Shown: positions 7,034 through 14,979, counted from the first letter of the stretch. The stretch: 64,000 nt of DNA from Clostridioides difficile_A (GCA_945909635.1 OX246691.1:68415-132414); one strand, 5' to 3'. Translations and numbers: made by a program. Notes: generated by a model not told the origin, from the sequence alone.

Positions 7034-7054
7034 AATAAAAGGAGTGTGAACGGT

Positions 7055-7315
7055 ATGGATGAAAAAATATTAGAGCTATTACAAGAAATGCAAAAGGATA
7101 TTAAAGGAATGAAGCAAGATATCAGTGATTTGAAAGTTGGACAGAATGAAATTAAAGATGATTTAAAAGAAATAAAAGGCGATATAATAAAATTAGATTT
7201 AAAAACAGAGGATACAAAAAGAAGTATAAAACTTATGCAATTAGACGTTAATAAAATAGAAACTATTACTAATTATAATCTGAACGATATAGCAACACTT
7301 AAAGCAATTAAATAA
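7055..7315 (+). CDS. Coiled-coil protein, paralogue of gene 4802, 86 aa
   Basis: Start placed at the ATG at 7055; the GTG at 7046 abuts the AGGAG site. Heptad-rich throughout (MKQDISDLKVGQ, DDLKEIKGDI), no membrane segment. It shares its first residues, internal motif, promoter palindrome and following terminator with 4802-5167, so the two arose by duplication. Function unknown. Confidence 0.75.
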   Translation: MDEKILELLQEMQKDIKGMKQDISDLKVGQNEIKDDLKEIKGDIIKLDLKTEDTKRSIKLMQLDVNKIETITNYNLNDIATLKAIK

Positions 7316-7325
7316 GCAATACATA

Positions 7326-7360
7326 AAAAGACACTTGAGTTATTGAGTGTCTTTTCTATA
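7326..7360 (+). terminator. Terminator after gene 7055
   Basis: Stem AAAAGACACT (7326-7335) with AGTGTCTTTT (7346-7355), 10-base loop, T-rich 3' side. Confidence 0.8.
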
Positions 7361-7413
7361 ACTCTTTAATGTGATATTATTATTCTATAATAATAATATT
7401 AGAGGAGGACAAG

Positions 7414-7608
7414 ATGAAATTATATCTGTTAAGAGAAATAAGAGAAGAAAAAAAGTATTCTCAAGAAGACGTTGCAAGAGGAATTGATATTTCATTACGT
7501 TCTTACGTGAGAAAAGAAAAAGGCGAACGAGAATTCTCTATTTCAGAGTTTGAAAGATTAATAACTTTTTTAGATATTGAAGCGAATATTTTACTAGAGA
7601 AAAAATAA
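7414..7608 (+). CDS. Xre-family helix-turn-helix regulator, paralogue of 5787, 64 aa
   Basis: Strong AGAGGAGG site 7 bases before ATG. One HTH_3 domain (LREIREEKKYSQEDVARGID, 'SLRSYVRKEKGEREFSISEF'). Same size and layout as 5787-5993, and likewise placed after a coiled-coil gene and its terminator, so the module appears twice. Confidence 0.8.
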   Translation: MKLYLLREIREEKKYSQEDVARGIDISLRSYVRKEKGEREFSISEFERLITFLDIEANILLEKK

Positions 7609-7640
7609 AAATTTTTAAAAGAATATATGACCATTTAGAC

Positions 7641-7720
7641 TTGACAATACGGACTTGATAAATTATAATTAAATTAAGAAAAGGGAAAGCTTTAAATAAA
7701 TATATGACCGTTCGGTCATA
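7641..7720 (+). promoter_or_regulatory. Perfect sigma-A promoter with a downstream TetR-type palindrome
   Basis: TTGACA (7641-7646), 17 bases, TATAAT (7664-7669): full consensus. About 30 bases downstream of the -10 box is TATGACCGTTCGGTCATA (7703-7720), a perfect palindrome of the GACCG-N2-CGGTC kind bound by many TetR-family repressors. A half copy, TATATGACC, lies at 7624-7632. It would control the operon starting at 7745. No TetR gene is seen in the window, so the regulator would be elsewhere. Confidence 0.65.
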
Positions 7721-7744
7721 AAACAAATAAAGGGATGGTATAAT

Positions 7745-8083
7745 ATGTTAGAAAATTTACTAATGGAATGTTTAGGAATAGAAGAGAGAGAAGAGTTTAG
7801 GGGAATTAATAAGGGGATAAATAGAAAAATCAATTTGAATTTAAATTGTGATAGGGCTTTTGTAAGATGTAAATTTAAGAGATATTTATTTAAAATAAAT
7901 AGCAAAAAAATAATAATGATAGATTCAGGTAATACAAAAACTATAATTGATTTTGATTATTTAGGATTAAATTTTTCATCTTTAGAAGATAGAAACAAAG
8001 TACTTGAAATTATTACAGAATGGATAAAATGCATAATTAACAATGGTTGGTCTATTCCATATAAAATATATTTCTTAGATTAA
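7745..8083 (+). CDS. Hypothetical protein, 112 aa
   Basis: First gene after the promoter and palindrome at 7641-7720. Mixed strand/helix pattern (KFKRYLFKINSKKIIMID, then an amphipathic helix). No signal peptide, membrane segment or recognised motif. A small hairpin (GGCATT/AATGCC, 8093-8111) separates it from the next gene. Confidence 0.7.
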   Translation: MLENLLMECLGIEEREEFRGINKGINRKINLNLNCDRAFVRCKFKRYLFKINSKKIIMIDSGNTKTIIDFDYLGLNFSSLEDRNKVLEIITEWIKCIINNGWSIPYKIYFLD

Positions 8084-8147
8084 AAGTTTTAGGGCATTCT
8101 TTAAAAATGCCACTTCCAATATAAAAATTTGAAGGGGGAATAAAATT

Positions 8148-10025
8148 ATGAGTAATTACTATGAAAAAAAAGATGCAAAGGTAAACATAGCACATGCATT
8201 GATGGATTTAGGTTGGGAGGTTTTTGGATATAAAGCTAATGAAAGTGACGCTATGACTGATTATTATAGTCCTGCAAATTGGGATGGAATAGCATCAAAA
8301 AATGGTTATGTTCTTGTTGTAGATAACACTGGTACTTATTACAGTAGTTATGAGAAGTATAAAATAGAATATGACACTAATAGTTCAAACAAATATGATA
8401 AAATCGACAAATTAAAAAACATGACAATCGAAAATGGTTGTACAGAAGAAGAAGCAGAAACGGCAAAATTAATGCTAGATAAAATAGAAGCTAGTATAAA
8501 AGAAAATACAATAAAAGAAATAATATGTGTTTATCCAAGTTTCCAACATGGGAATCCAAAGGGTTCTATATGGCATATTGAGAAAGAAGGGAAAATAATC
8601 GCTAAAGGCAGAAGCTTAACACCTTTTGCAAGTGTACCAGATGAATATATGTTTGATATACAAACAGAAACATTTAAAAATGAATATAGATATATACATA
8701 GATATAATAATGAATTAGAAGAATATGAGACAATTGAAAGAGAATTAAAGGATTATGAGAAGAAAGCAGTAAAACAATTTAAAACATTTTTAAATAAATT
8801 AGAATCAATTGTAGCTACTAAAATTGGAAATGGTGATGATGAAGAACTAGAAATGGTTATTGAAGAGAAAGTAACATATAAAGCTGAAAAAGTGAAAATA
8901 GACAGACAAAATGAATTGAAAATAGGCGACATTGTACCATGTAATGGGAGATTATGTGTAATAAAAGAAATAAATGAAGCTAGAGGATTATATTCAGCTA
9001 TAAAAATAAGTCATAGAACATTTAAAGAAAGCAAAGCAGTAGATGCTAGAATAAATCTAAGTAAAAAATCTTTTGATGCAGCATTACAAAGAGGTACTTT
9101 AAATGTGTATAAAATAGAGCAAGTTGAACATATAGAAAAAATCGAAAAATGGGTTCAGAAAACACCTAAATATAAAACTACTAAGAAGAGTAATGCTAAA
9201 GTAGAAAATAATATAGATAGATGTAATGACATAAAAGTCAATTTTAATGAAGAAAAAAAAGGTATTGAATTATATTTTAGCAATAAACCTTCCGAGGAAG
9301 TAAGAAGTAATTTAAGAACTAATGGCTTTAAATGGTCAAAATTTAATAAATGTTGGTATATAAAGGATACCGAAAAAGCCAGAACATACTTGAAAGAAAT
9401 TGGATATATAGAGGAATTACAAGAGGATAGAAGAGAAGAAATTTCTGAAAAAGAAATAGTGGATATTTTAAAGAGTGCGGAAAAATATAAAAATCAAGTT
9501 TTGAATGAGGAAATAGAAGAAATAAATAACGTGTACAACATGGAAACATTGGAAGATTATGAAATAGTCGCAACAGGTTCTGAATATTATAATATTACTC
9601 GTAAAGCTTGTGATTTAAATGATTTAAAAGATTTCCAAGAAATAGAAAAAGGGATAGTTAAAAGAATTATTAAATTATCTAACAATAATTTTGAACTATT
9701 CAGTAGTAATCTTTTAACAGATATTAAATTCTTAGAGCGTTATGGTGGCACAGAATATAAACATAAAATAGATGATACTAAAGAATATGATAGTGATTAT
9801 ATGTATGCTCATGCGGAAGAATTTGAAATGAATGAAATATATATACTTATCTGTAATGAGGATGAAACTAAATATATACTTAGTAATCCTCATGGATATA
9901 GTTATTCACGATATACAGGTGTTTTAGATATGAATAAAGGTAAAGAAATATTAAAATACTCAAAGAAAATTAAAGGAGGAACAGATAATGAAGAAATTAA
10001 TAATCAAGATAAAATCGTTGTTTAA
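8148..10025 (+). CDS. Large polyvalent-type protein with DUF2786-like and LPD-like domains, 625 aa
   Basis: Strong GGGGG site before ATG. Residues about 85-120 (DKIDKLKNMTIENGCTEEEA then AKLMLDKIEASI) resemble the DUF2786 helical motif. Residues about 375-425 (GIELYFSNKPSEEVRSNLR, NGFKWSKFNKCWYIK) match the small 'polyvalent protein associated' domain that recurs in phage and conjugative-element proteins. The N-terminal part (WEVFGYK ... YYSPANWDG) is also typical of such proteins. They are thought to help the element establish itself in a new host; the precise activity is unknown. Confidence 0.7.
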   Translation: MSNYYEKKDAKVNIAHALMDLGWEVFGYKANESDAMTDYYSPANWDGIASKNGYVLVVDNTGTYYSSYEKYKIEYDTNSSNKYDKIDKLKNMTIENGCTEEEAETAKLMLDKIEASIKENTIKEIICVYPSFQHGNPKGSIWHIEKEGKIIAKGRSLTPFASVPDEYMFDIQTETFKNEYRYIHRYNNELEEYETIERELKDYEKKAVKQFKTFLNKLESIVATKIGNGDDEELEMVIEEKVTYKAEKVKIDRQNELKIGDIVPCNGRLCVIKEINEARGLYSAIKISHRTFKESKAVDARINLSKKSFDAALQRGTLNVYKIEQVEHIEKIEKWVQKTPKYKTTKKSNAKVENNIDRCNDIKVNFNEEKKGIELYFSNKPSEEVRSNLRTNGFKWSKFNKCWYIKDTEKARTYLKEIGYIEELQEDRREEISEKEIVDILKSAEKYKNQVLNEEIEEINNVYNMETLEDYEIVATGSEYYNITRKACDLNDLKDFQEIEKGIVKRIIKLSNNNFELFSSNLLTDIKFLERYGGTEYKHKIDDTKEYDSDYMYAHAEEFEMNEIYILICNEDETKYILSNPHGYSYSRYTGVLDMNKGKEILKYSKKIKGGTDNEEINNQDKIVV

Positions 10026-10128
10026 AAAAGATTTAGATAATAGTTATTGGAGCAATACAGAAAGTATTTTATTAAAATATGGAAATAGTAATCAATTAGA
10101 ATTATTGAAACAAGCTAATAAATTATAA
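9988..10128 (+). CDS. Small basic hypothetical protein, 46 aa
   Basis: ATG at 9988 preceded by AAAGGAGGA, inside the 3' end of the previous gene (38-base overlap), so it is translationally coupled. Begins MKKLIIKIKSLFKKD, an amphipathic basic helix. Unknown function. Confidence 0.6.
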   Translation: MKKLIIKIKSLFKKDLDNSYWSNTESILLKYGNSNQLELLKQANKL

Positions 10129-10140
10129 AGGGGGATAATC

Positions 10141-10485
10141 ATGAGATACATTTCAAGTCTAGGAATTTATATCACAAAATTAGAAGATTTAAGGGATAAA
10201 ATTGATGATGATTTATACAACTGGATAGAAATACATCAAGATACAGAGGGGTACAAGGGTAAGTTTGAAGAGTTAAAAGAAGAGTTTGATTATTATACAG
10301 ATGTAGCAAAATCCAACGATGTATGTTTTTCAAAAATATCATCTTTGTTAGAGAATAGTGTTGAAACTTTACATCAACTTGAAGATTATATAATTGAAAC
10401 TGATAGATTAAGTAGAAAAAAAATCTTATCTTTCATATCTTCTGTGAACTTAAAAGAAATAGAGGAAACGATTGACTGTAAATAA
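10141..10485 (+). CDS. Helical hypothetical protein, 114 aa
   Basis: GGGGG site, ATG at 10141. Long amphipathic helices (LEDLRDKIDDDLYNWIEIHQ ...) suggest a coiled-coil protein. No membrane segment or known domain. Confidence 0.7.
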   Translation: MRYISSLGIYITKLEDLRDKIDDDLYNWIEIHQDTEGYKGKFEELKEEFDYYTDVAKSNDVCFSKISSLLENSVETLHQLEDYIIETDRLSRKKILSFISSVNLKEIEETIDCK

Positions 10486-10503
10486 AATAGGGAGGGCAAT
10501 AAC

Positions 10504-10740
10504 ATGAAAAAATCATTAAAAATATTAGGGGTAGTTGTATTAACTACAATGACGATAATAGTATCAAATATAGATAAAGTTATAAATGTAAATAATGTTA
10601 CAGAGCAAAAGACACATAATGTATATTTAGAAGGTAATGACAAGTACATACTATTTAAGTATGGAAAAGGCTTGTTGTTAGGGGATGAAACTATATATTA
10701 TAACAATCAAGATGATGTTGAAGGTATTAAAATATTTTAA
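10504..10740 (+). CDS. Small exported or membrane-anchored protein, 78 aa
   Basis: Begins MKKSLKILGVVVLTTMTIIV, a signal peptide or N-terminal anchor, followed by about 50 polar residues outside the membrane (YLEGNDKYILFKYGKGLLLG). RBS GGGAGGG. Several such exported small proteins occur in this operon (10504, 13117, 13787). Role unknown. Confidence 0.7.
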   Translation: MKKSLKILGVVVLTTMTIIVSNIDKVINVNNVTEQKTHNVYLEGNDKYILFKYGKGLLLGDETIYYNNQDDVEGIKIF

Positions 10741-10781
10741 TATAAAATAAATAAAATAGTTAGCTTATAGGGGGCAATAAC

Positions 10782-11882
10782 ATGAATAGAATAGTAGTAT
10801 TTTACGATAATGAAGACCATCCAGTTTTTCAAGTACTTTTAAGAAATGTAAAAAAATATACTAGAAAAAATATACTAGTTGAATTAGTGGAGGATTATAT
10901 TGAAAATAATACAGTTGAACTTGATTTAAAAGATAAGGGAATATGTGACATTGTAAGTTGGGAAGTATTTACTATAACGGATACAAAAGTATATAATTTA
11001 TTATTCGATTTAAAATTAGATTATGATAGCTTAATTGATAATAAAAATAATGTAGATACAAGAGATTGTAATACAGAAGATAGCAACATAGGGAGTTATA
11101 ATAAAGGAGATTGTAATACAGGACATAGCAATACGGGCGATAGGAATACAGGATATGGCAATAAAGGAGATTGTAATACGGGATACAACAATAAAGGAGA
11201 TTGTAATACAGGACATAGCAATACGGGCGATAGGAATACAGGACATGGCAATAAAGGAGATTGTAATACGGGATACAACAATAAAGGAGATTGTAATACG
11301 GGATACAACAATACAGGAAATTGGAATACAGGAGATTATAATATAGGAAGTTTCGATACAGGTGATAGAAATACAGGAAATTGGAATACAGGAAATGACA
11401 ATAGAGGGAATCGTAACTCAGGACATGATAATATAGGGGATGACAATACAGGATATTGTAATACAGGAGATTATAATACAGGAAATTATAATATAGGAAA
11501 ATGTAATACAGGAGAATGGAACATAGGAGATTATAATACAGGTATATTTTGTACAGATGCTCCAAAAATTAGGATGTTTAATAAAGAAACTGATTTAACA
11601 TATGAGGATTGGATGAATAGCGAGGCACGAGATATTTTAAAAAGAAATAGTTATTTAGAAAAATGGATTCATATTGATGACATGACAGAAGAAGAAAAAG
11701 AAAATAATCCAGAATATTTAATCAATCATGGTTATTTGAAAGTATTTTCTACATTCAAAGAGATGTATAAAGATATGTGGGATAGTTTAACAGAAGAAGA
11801 AAAGAAAATTATTATGGACATACCTAATTTTGATGCTGATATTTTTAAAGAGATAACTGGAATAGAAGTAAAAATAAAGTAA
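10782..11882 (+). CDS. Pentapeptide-repeat protein (N-x-G-x-x type), 366 aa
   Basis: N-terminal globular part of about 85 residues, then about 34 tandem pentapeptides of the form NTGxx/NKGxx (residues about 87-257, for example CNTGHSNTGDRNTGYGNKGD). A conserved C-terminal domain follows (FNKETDLTYEDWMNSEARDI ... IPNFDADIFKEITGI). The repeat is of the Pentapeptide_2 kind, forming a right-handed coil. The same three-part layout is known in phage and mobile-element proteins of unknown function. The repeat region shows recent tandem duplication at DNA level. Confidence 0.8.
   Translation: MNRIVVFYDNEDHPVFQVLLRNVKKYTRKNILVELVEDYIENNTVELDLKDKGICDIVSWEVFTITDTKVYNLLFDLKLDYDSLIDNKNNVDTRDCNTEDSNIGSYNKGDCNTGHSNTGDRNTGYGNKGDCNTGYNNKGDCNTGHSNTGDRNTGHGNKGDCNTGYNNKGDCNTGYNNTGNWNTGDYNIGSFDTGDRNTGNWNTGNDNRGNRNSGHDNIGDDNTGYCNTGDYNTGNYNIGKCNTGEWNIGDYNTGIFCTDAPKIRMFNKETDLTYEDWMNSEARDILKRNSYLEKWIHIDDMTEEEKENNPEYLINHGYLKVFSTFKEMYKDMWDSLTEEEKKIIMDIPNFDADIFKEITGIEVKIK
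11101..11310 (+). repeat. 90-base near-perfect tandem duplication within the pentapeptide gene
   Basis: 11101-11190 and 11191-11280 differ at one position (T at 11154, C in the second copy). A further 30-base partial copy follows at 11281-11310. Unit length is six pentapeptides and in frame, so copies can be gained or lost without breaking the gene. Confidence 0.9.
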
Positions 11883-11951
11883 TGAATATAAGAATATAAA
11901 TAAAATTCAACTTTTAAGTTGATATAAAATAATAGGAGTGTGTAAATAGTT

Positions 11952-12182
11952 ATGATAAAAAATAAAATATTATATTTTATTGGTCTAGATTCATGGAGTA
12001 GACCAGTTTACAAAGATGATAATGGAAAGTATTGGAAAGATATCGACAATAGAAAAGCTTGGTTAGGATATAAAAATGAGAATATATGTAATGCTTGTAA
12101 TAATGAATATGAAGGTGAACCAGACATGCCAATGAGTAACAATATAGACATAATATTTATACCAAAAAGAATAATAGAATAA
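11952..12182 (+). CDS. Hypothetical protein with CxxC, 76 aa
   Basis: ATG at 11952 behind GGAGTG. Strand-rich start (ILYFIGLDSWSRPVYKDDNG) typical of small phage proteins, with 'NICNACNNEYEGEPDMPM' near residue 50 that could bind metal. No further assignment. Confidence 0.7.
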   Translation: MIKNKILYFIGLDSWSRPVYKDDNGKYWKDIDNRKAWLGYKNENICNACNNEYEGEPDMPMSNNIDIIFIPKRIIE

Positions 12183-12215
12183 AATATTAAATTTAATATA
12201 ATTGGAGGGGTTAAA

Positions 12216-12479
12216 ATGTTAATAAATCAAGCTAAAGGTATTAAAGTATCACTTGAAACAAGTAGTTTAAGAGAATTAAAAGGATATATAAAAGATTTAA
12301 GAAAAACATTATCAGAATATAAATATCAGAATAAAATAGATGAAGTTACAGAATACCAAATAGATAAATTATGTTACAAAATTGATAATACGGATATATT
12401 TGACTTAAAATATAAAGAAATAGAAAAGTATATAGATAGTTTAATTTTGATACTTGATTTTATCTTTATGAGAATGTAA
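12216..12479 (+). CDS. Helical hypothetical protein, 87 aa
   Basis: AATTGGAGGGG site before ATG. Almost entirely amphipathic helix (LRELKGYIKDLRKTLSEY). Unknown function. A large hairpin follows at 12510-12577. Confidence 0.7.
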   Translation: MLINQAKGIKVSLETSSLRELKGYIKDLRKTLSEYKYQNKIDEVTEYQIDKLCYKIDNTDIFDLKYKEIEKYIDSLILILDFIFMRM

Positions 12480-12509
12480 TTAAAAGAATGATTTTAATAA
12501 GATAAACAG

Positions 12510-12577
12510 TTTATCAAACTACCATCATTATAGATATAATACTATAAATTAATTGATAATGATAGTAGTCTGATAAA
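12510..12577. repeat. 22-base inverted repeat, first of a related pair
   Basis: 12510-12531 pairs with 12556-12577 at 20 of 22 positions (core TTATCA ... ATCATTAT). A related hairpin occurs after the next gene at 12953-13004 and shares the ATAATGATAG ... TGATA sequence. No T tract, so not a simple terminator; mRNA processing, stability or protein-binding sites are possible. Confidence 0.6.
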
Positions 12578-12611
12578 GAATAGAAAATTATTATATTAGG
12601 AGTGTGTAAAA

Positions 12612-12914
12612 ATGAACGAATTTACAAATAAAGTAAATGTAATAGTTGAACTAATAAAAAAAATCATGGTAGAAGATGATTATGTAAATATAAATGAGCA
12701 TCTTTGTTTGGAAAAAACATGGAGTGGAGAAACAAGTAATAGTGTTCTTATTATTTTAGACAATGACACTAATATATATGTAAGAACAAATGGTGAATAT
12801 AAATATATTAGCATGGATAGTGCCAAAGATGGAGATTGGAAGGATTATGATATAAAAGACATTTATGAATATGAAGACACTATAATTAAATATTTGGAAG
12901 ATTATATAAAATAA
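12612..12914 (+). CDS. Hypothetical protein, 100 aa
   Basis: GGAGTG site before ATG. Acidic protein with alternating strands (SVLIILDNDTNIYVRTNG) and a helical C terminus. It lies between the two related hairpins. No known domain recognised. Confidence 0.7.
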   Translation: MNEFTNKVNVIVELIKKIMVEDDYVNINEHLCLEKTWSGETSNSVLIILDNDTNIYVRTNGEYKYISMDSAKDGDWKDYDIKDIYEYEDTIIKYLEDYIK

Positions 12915-12952
12915 AAGAGTTTAAAATTATATTTTTAATAGGATGTATGAGT

Positions 12953-13004
12953 TATCAAATCACTATTATTCTAAAAGTTAAATGATAATGATAGTGATTT
13001 GATA
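12953..13004. repeat. 18-base inverted repeat, second of the related pair
   Basis: TATCAAATCACTATTATT (12953-12970) pairs with 12987-13004 at 17 of 18 positions. Sequence and placement after a gene mirror 12510-12577. Confidence 0.6.
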
Positions 13005-13116
13005 GAAAGGTTTTAAAAAGTATAAAAACGCAAAGGTATAAATACATTAAGAAGTTATTCAAAGAGTTTAGAAAGGCTTGTATGAGTTCATAATTATAGA
13101 CTAGGAGGGTACTAAG

Positions 13117-13395
13117 ATGAAAAATTTTAAAAATATGGTTATAGGAATGTTATTAGGTTTAATTATTATAGGAGTTGTTGGAGTAACAAAAGTTAAGGCT
13201 ACCGACAGAGCCATTAATACTTACAAAGAGTTGTCTAACAATATAAGTCATTCAAGTAAAACATATATGATTAATAAGTTAAATAACAATGGAAACATTA
13301 AAGTATTTTTAAATGATGAAAGTTCAATAGTTTATATAAAAGATGATAATAAAATTGATTTAGCGAATTGCATAAATACTCATTTAGGAGAATAA
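13117..13395 (+). CDS. Small exported or anchored protein, 92 aa
   Basis: AGGAGGGT site. Begins with a signal peptide or anchor (MVIGMLLGLIIIGVVGVTKV) and an A-rich possible cleavage site (VKA-TDRA) near residue 29. The exported remainder is polar. Unknown function. Confidence 0.7.
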   Translation: MKNFKNMVIGMLLGLIIIGVVGVTKVKATDRAINTYKELSNNISHSSKTYMINKLNNNGNIKVFLNDESSIVYIKDDNKIDLANCINTHLGE

Positions 13396-13399
13396 TATT

Positions 13400-13516
13400 A
13401 TGATATGTTATATAAAAGATATACATAAAATAAGTTTATATGATGCATTCAGATGGCATACAATCGGATTATCATTTATCATTAAAGATGGAAAATTAAA
13501 AGGTTTTACAATATAA
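13400..13516 (+). CDS. Small hypothetical protein, 38 aa
   Basis: ATG at 13400 is 9 bases after GGAG and just 5 bases after the previous stop. Sequence MICYIKDIHKISLYDAF... with no recognisable motif. Coding status moderate. Confidence 0.45.
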   Translation: MICYIKDIHKISLYDAFRWHTIGLSFIIKDGKLKGFTI

Positions 13517-13786
13517 TTAAACAATTGATAAGAGAATAATGATAACATTTTTTCTCAATTAAATATCATTATTAACAAATAAAGTTCAAAAGATAGTGTA
13601 AAAGATAATACTTTTTGTTAATATTATTAATATAAAATAAAGTTAAAAAAGAAGGTGATAATTTTGATTGGAGAGAATATCATCAAAGAGGTTAATCCAT
13701 ATTTTTAAATTATTATGAATAAGTGTCCAAAAATGCAATTTCCATTCGTTATATATTTAAAGTTGAATATATAAGGAGGTTGTTTT
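13517..13786. other. Gene-free spacer before the toxin-like gene
   Basis: Contains a 10-base perfect inverted repeat AATAATGATA/TATCATTATT (13535-13544, 13564-13573), reminiscent of the pair at 12510 and 12953. It also holds a possible 14-codon TTG-initiated leader at 13664-13708 behind GAAGGTG. Nothing else convincing. Confidence 0.45.
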
Positions 13787-14296
13787 ATGAAATTAAAAAA
13801 CTTAAAAAAATCAATTGCTATTGCTCTAACAGCTATAATGTTGGGTATACCTTTGATGAGAACCACATATGCACTAGACGAAGATAATTATACAAACCAA
13901 CAAGAAATTCAAGAGGAACAATCTAACAATCCTCAAGAAAGAATAATTTTTGCTATTCCTGCTATAGCAATAGCTCCATCGGTTTTTGCTGCTTTAGGAA
14001 TAACTGCTGCTACAGGACTTACAATATATGATATATATCGTGTATCAAAAAGTACTGCAAATGAAATTGACAACGCGTGGAAAAAGATACCACAGAAGCT
14101 AAAGGATGCAGATGGAACAGTTGGCATTGGGAAGTTTGATAAAAGATTGAAAAATGGAGTTAGAGAAAATTCAAAAACAGGTTGGAAAATAGACCCAGAT
14201 AGAGATGGTCATAAAGGTAGCAAATGGAAATTAAAAGATAAAAAAGGTAATAGAATTGGTTCATTAGATTCTGAAGGAAGGGTTGTTGGTAAGTAG
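13787..14296 (+). CDS. Secreted toxin-like protein, 169 aa
   Basis: AAGGAGG site. Signal peptide at residues 1-30 (basic MKLKNLKK start, hydrophobic core, cleavage near TTYA-LDED). A low-complexity acidic linker follows, then a long hydrophobic stretch at about 46-78 (IPAIAIAPSVFAALGITAAT) that could insert in membranes. The compact basic C-terminal domain at about 105-169 (WKIDPDRDGHKGSKWKLKDK, then GNRIGSLDSEGRVVGK) has the look of polymorphic-toxin C-terminal domains. The next gene overlaps its stop by one base, as toxin-immunity pairs often do. Activity not identified; the conserved D, H and K suggest a nuclease-like site but this is inference. Confidence 0.6.
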   Translation: MKLKNLKKSIAIALTAIMLGIPLMRTTYALDEDNYTNQQEIQEEQSNNPQERIIFAIPAIAIAPSVFAALGITAATGLTIYDIYRVSKSTANEIDNAWKKIPQKLKDADGTVGIGKFDKRLKNGVRENSKTGWKIDPDRDGHKGSKWKLKDKKGNRIGSLDSEGRVVGK

Positions 14297-14916
14297 TGGA
14301 TTTAGAAAAAAAAATACATAAGCATTTTAAAAATTTAATTATAAGTAGTGACTGTGCTGAGGACATAGAAGAACATTCATTATGGATAGATACTGAACTT
14401 ATGTCACCAGATTTATTGGAAAAAAATATTAAATTTATAGATAGATTCCCTAAAAGAATGAATGTAGATTCTCCACATAATGTTTTAGAAATCTTTTTTG
14501 ATTTATATTCTGACAAATCTAACTATCTTTTAGAAGAATATAAATTTTTAAAAACAACACTATTATTACTTAACTATAGTAACGATATTATTATAAGTAC
14601 AAATTATATTGATTATAAAAAAGAGTGTGAAAATATTGAAGATATAATAGCAGAAGAAGATATTGAAAATTTAAAAATTATTAAGAATAACCTATTTCAA
14701 TTTAAAGATATTAAAAATGATTACTTTGCTATTAATTCATTATTGAAATTAGCATTTAGAGAAAAGATATTTATAAATATATTTTTATTAGATTTAGAAA
14801 TATCTTTTGATATAAATAGTTTGGCTATAATGATATACATAGAGAATAGTACAGATTTTATAAATACAATAGAAAAAATTTGTTCTATTGAAGGTCTTTA
14901 TTTAAGAAATAATTAA
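14296..14916 (+). CDS. Candidate immunity protein for the preceding toxin-like gene, 206 aa
   Basis: Starts with GTG at 14296, sharing one base with the toxin stop codon, and shows no ribosome site of its own, so translation is coupled. Cytoplasmic, acidic, all-helical with leucine/isoleucine-rich segments (LLLLNYSNDIIISTNY). No signal peptide. Acidic partner of a basic secreted protein in the same transcript fits an immunity role; no family recognised. A strong terminator follows, closing the pair as a unit. Confidence 0.6.
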   Translation: MDLEKKIHKHFKNLIISSDCAEDIEEHSLWIDTELMSPDLLEKNIKFIDRFPKRMNVDSPHNVLEIFFDLYSDKSNYLLEEYKFLKTTLLLLNYSNDIIISTNYIDYKKECENIEDIIAEEDIENLKIIKNNLFQFKDIKNDYFAINSLLKLAFREKIFINIFLLDLEISFDINSLAIMIYIENSTDFINTIEKICSIEGLYLRNN

Positions 14917-14936
14917 TTTAAAAATATATAATACTA

Positions 14937-14979
14937 AAAAAATGTCCTAAAATATATCATATATTTTAGGACATTTTTT
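14937..14979 (+). terminator. Strong terminator after the toxin-immunity pair
   Basis: Near-perfect 17-base stem (core AATGTCCTAAAATAT with its complement ending at 14975), A run before and T run after; could work in both directions. Confidence 0.85.

Noticed and set aside
10972..11565. Long leftward open frame, plus shorter frames in other phases, inside the pentapeptide gene
   Set aside because: They are mirror images of the 15-base repeat, rich in Tyr/Leu/Cys or Ile/Ser, with no ribosome site; the rightward frame has start, site and conserved ends.
13664..13708. TTG-started 14-codon frame before the toxin-like gene
   Set aside because: A ribosome site is present, but the size and rare start give too little support to list it as a gene; noted in the spacer entry.
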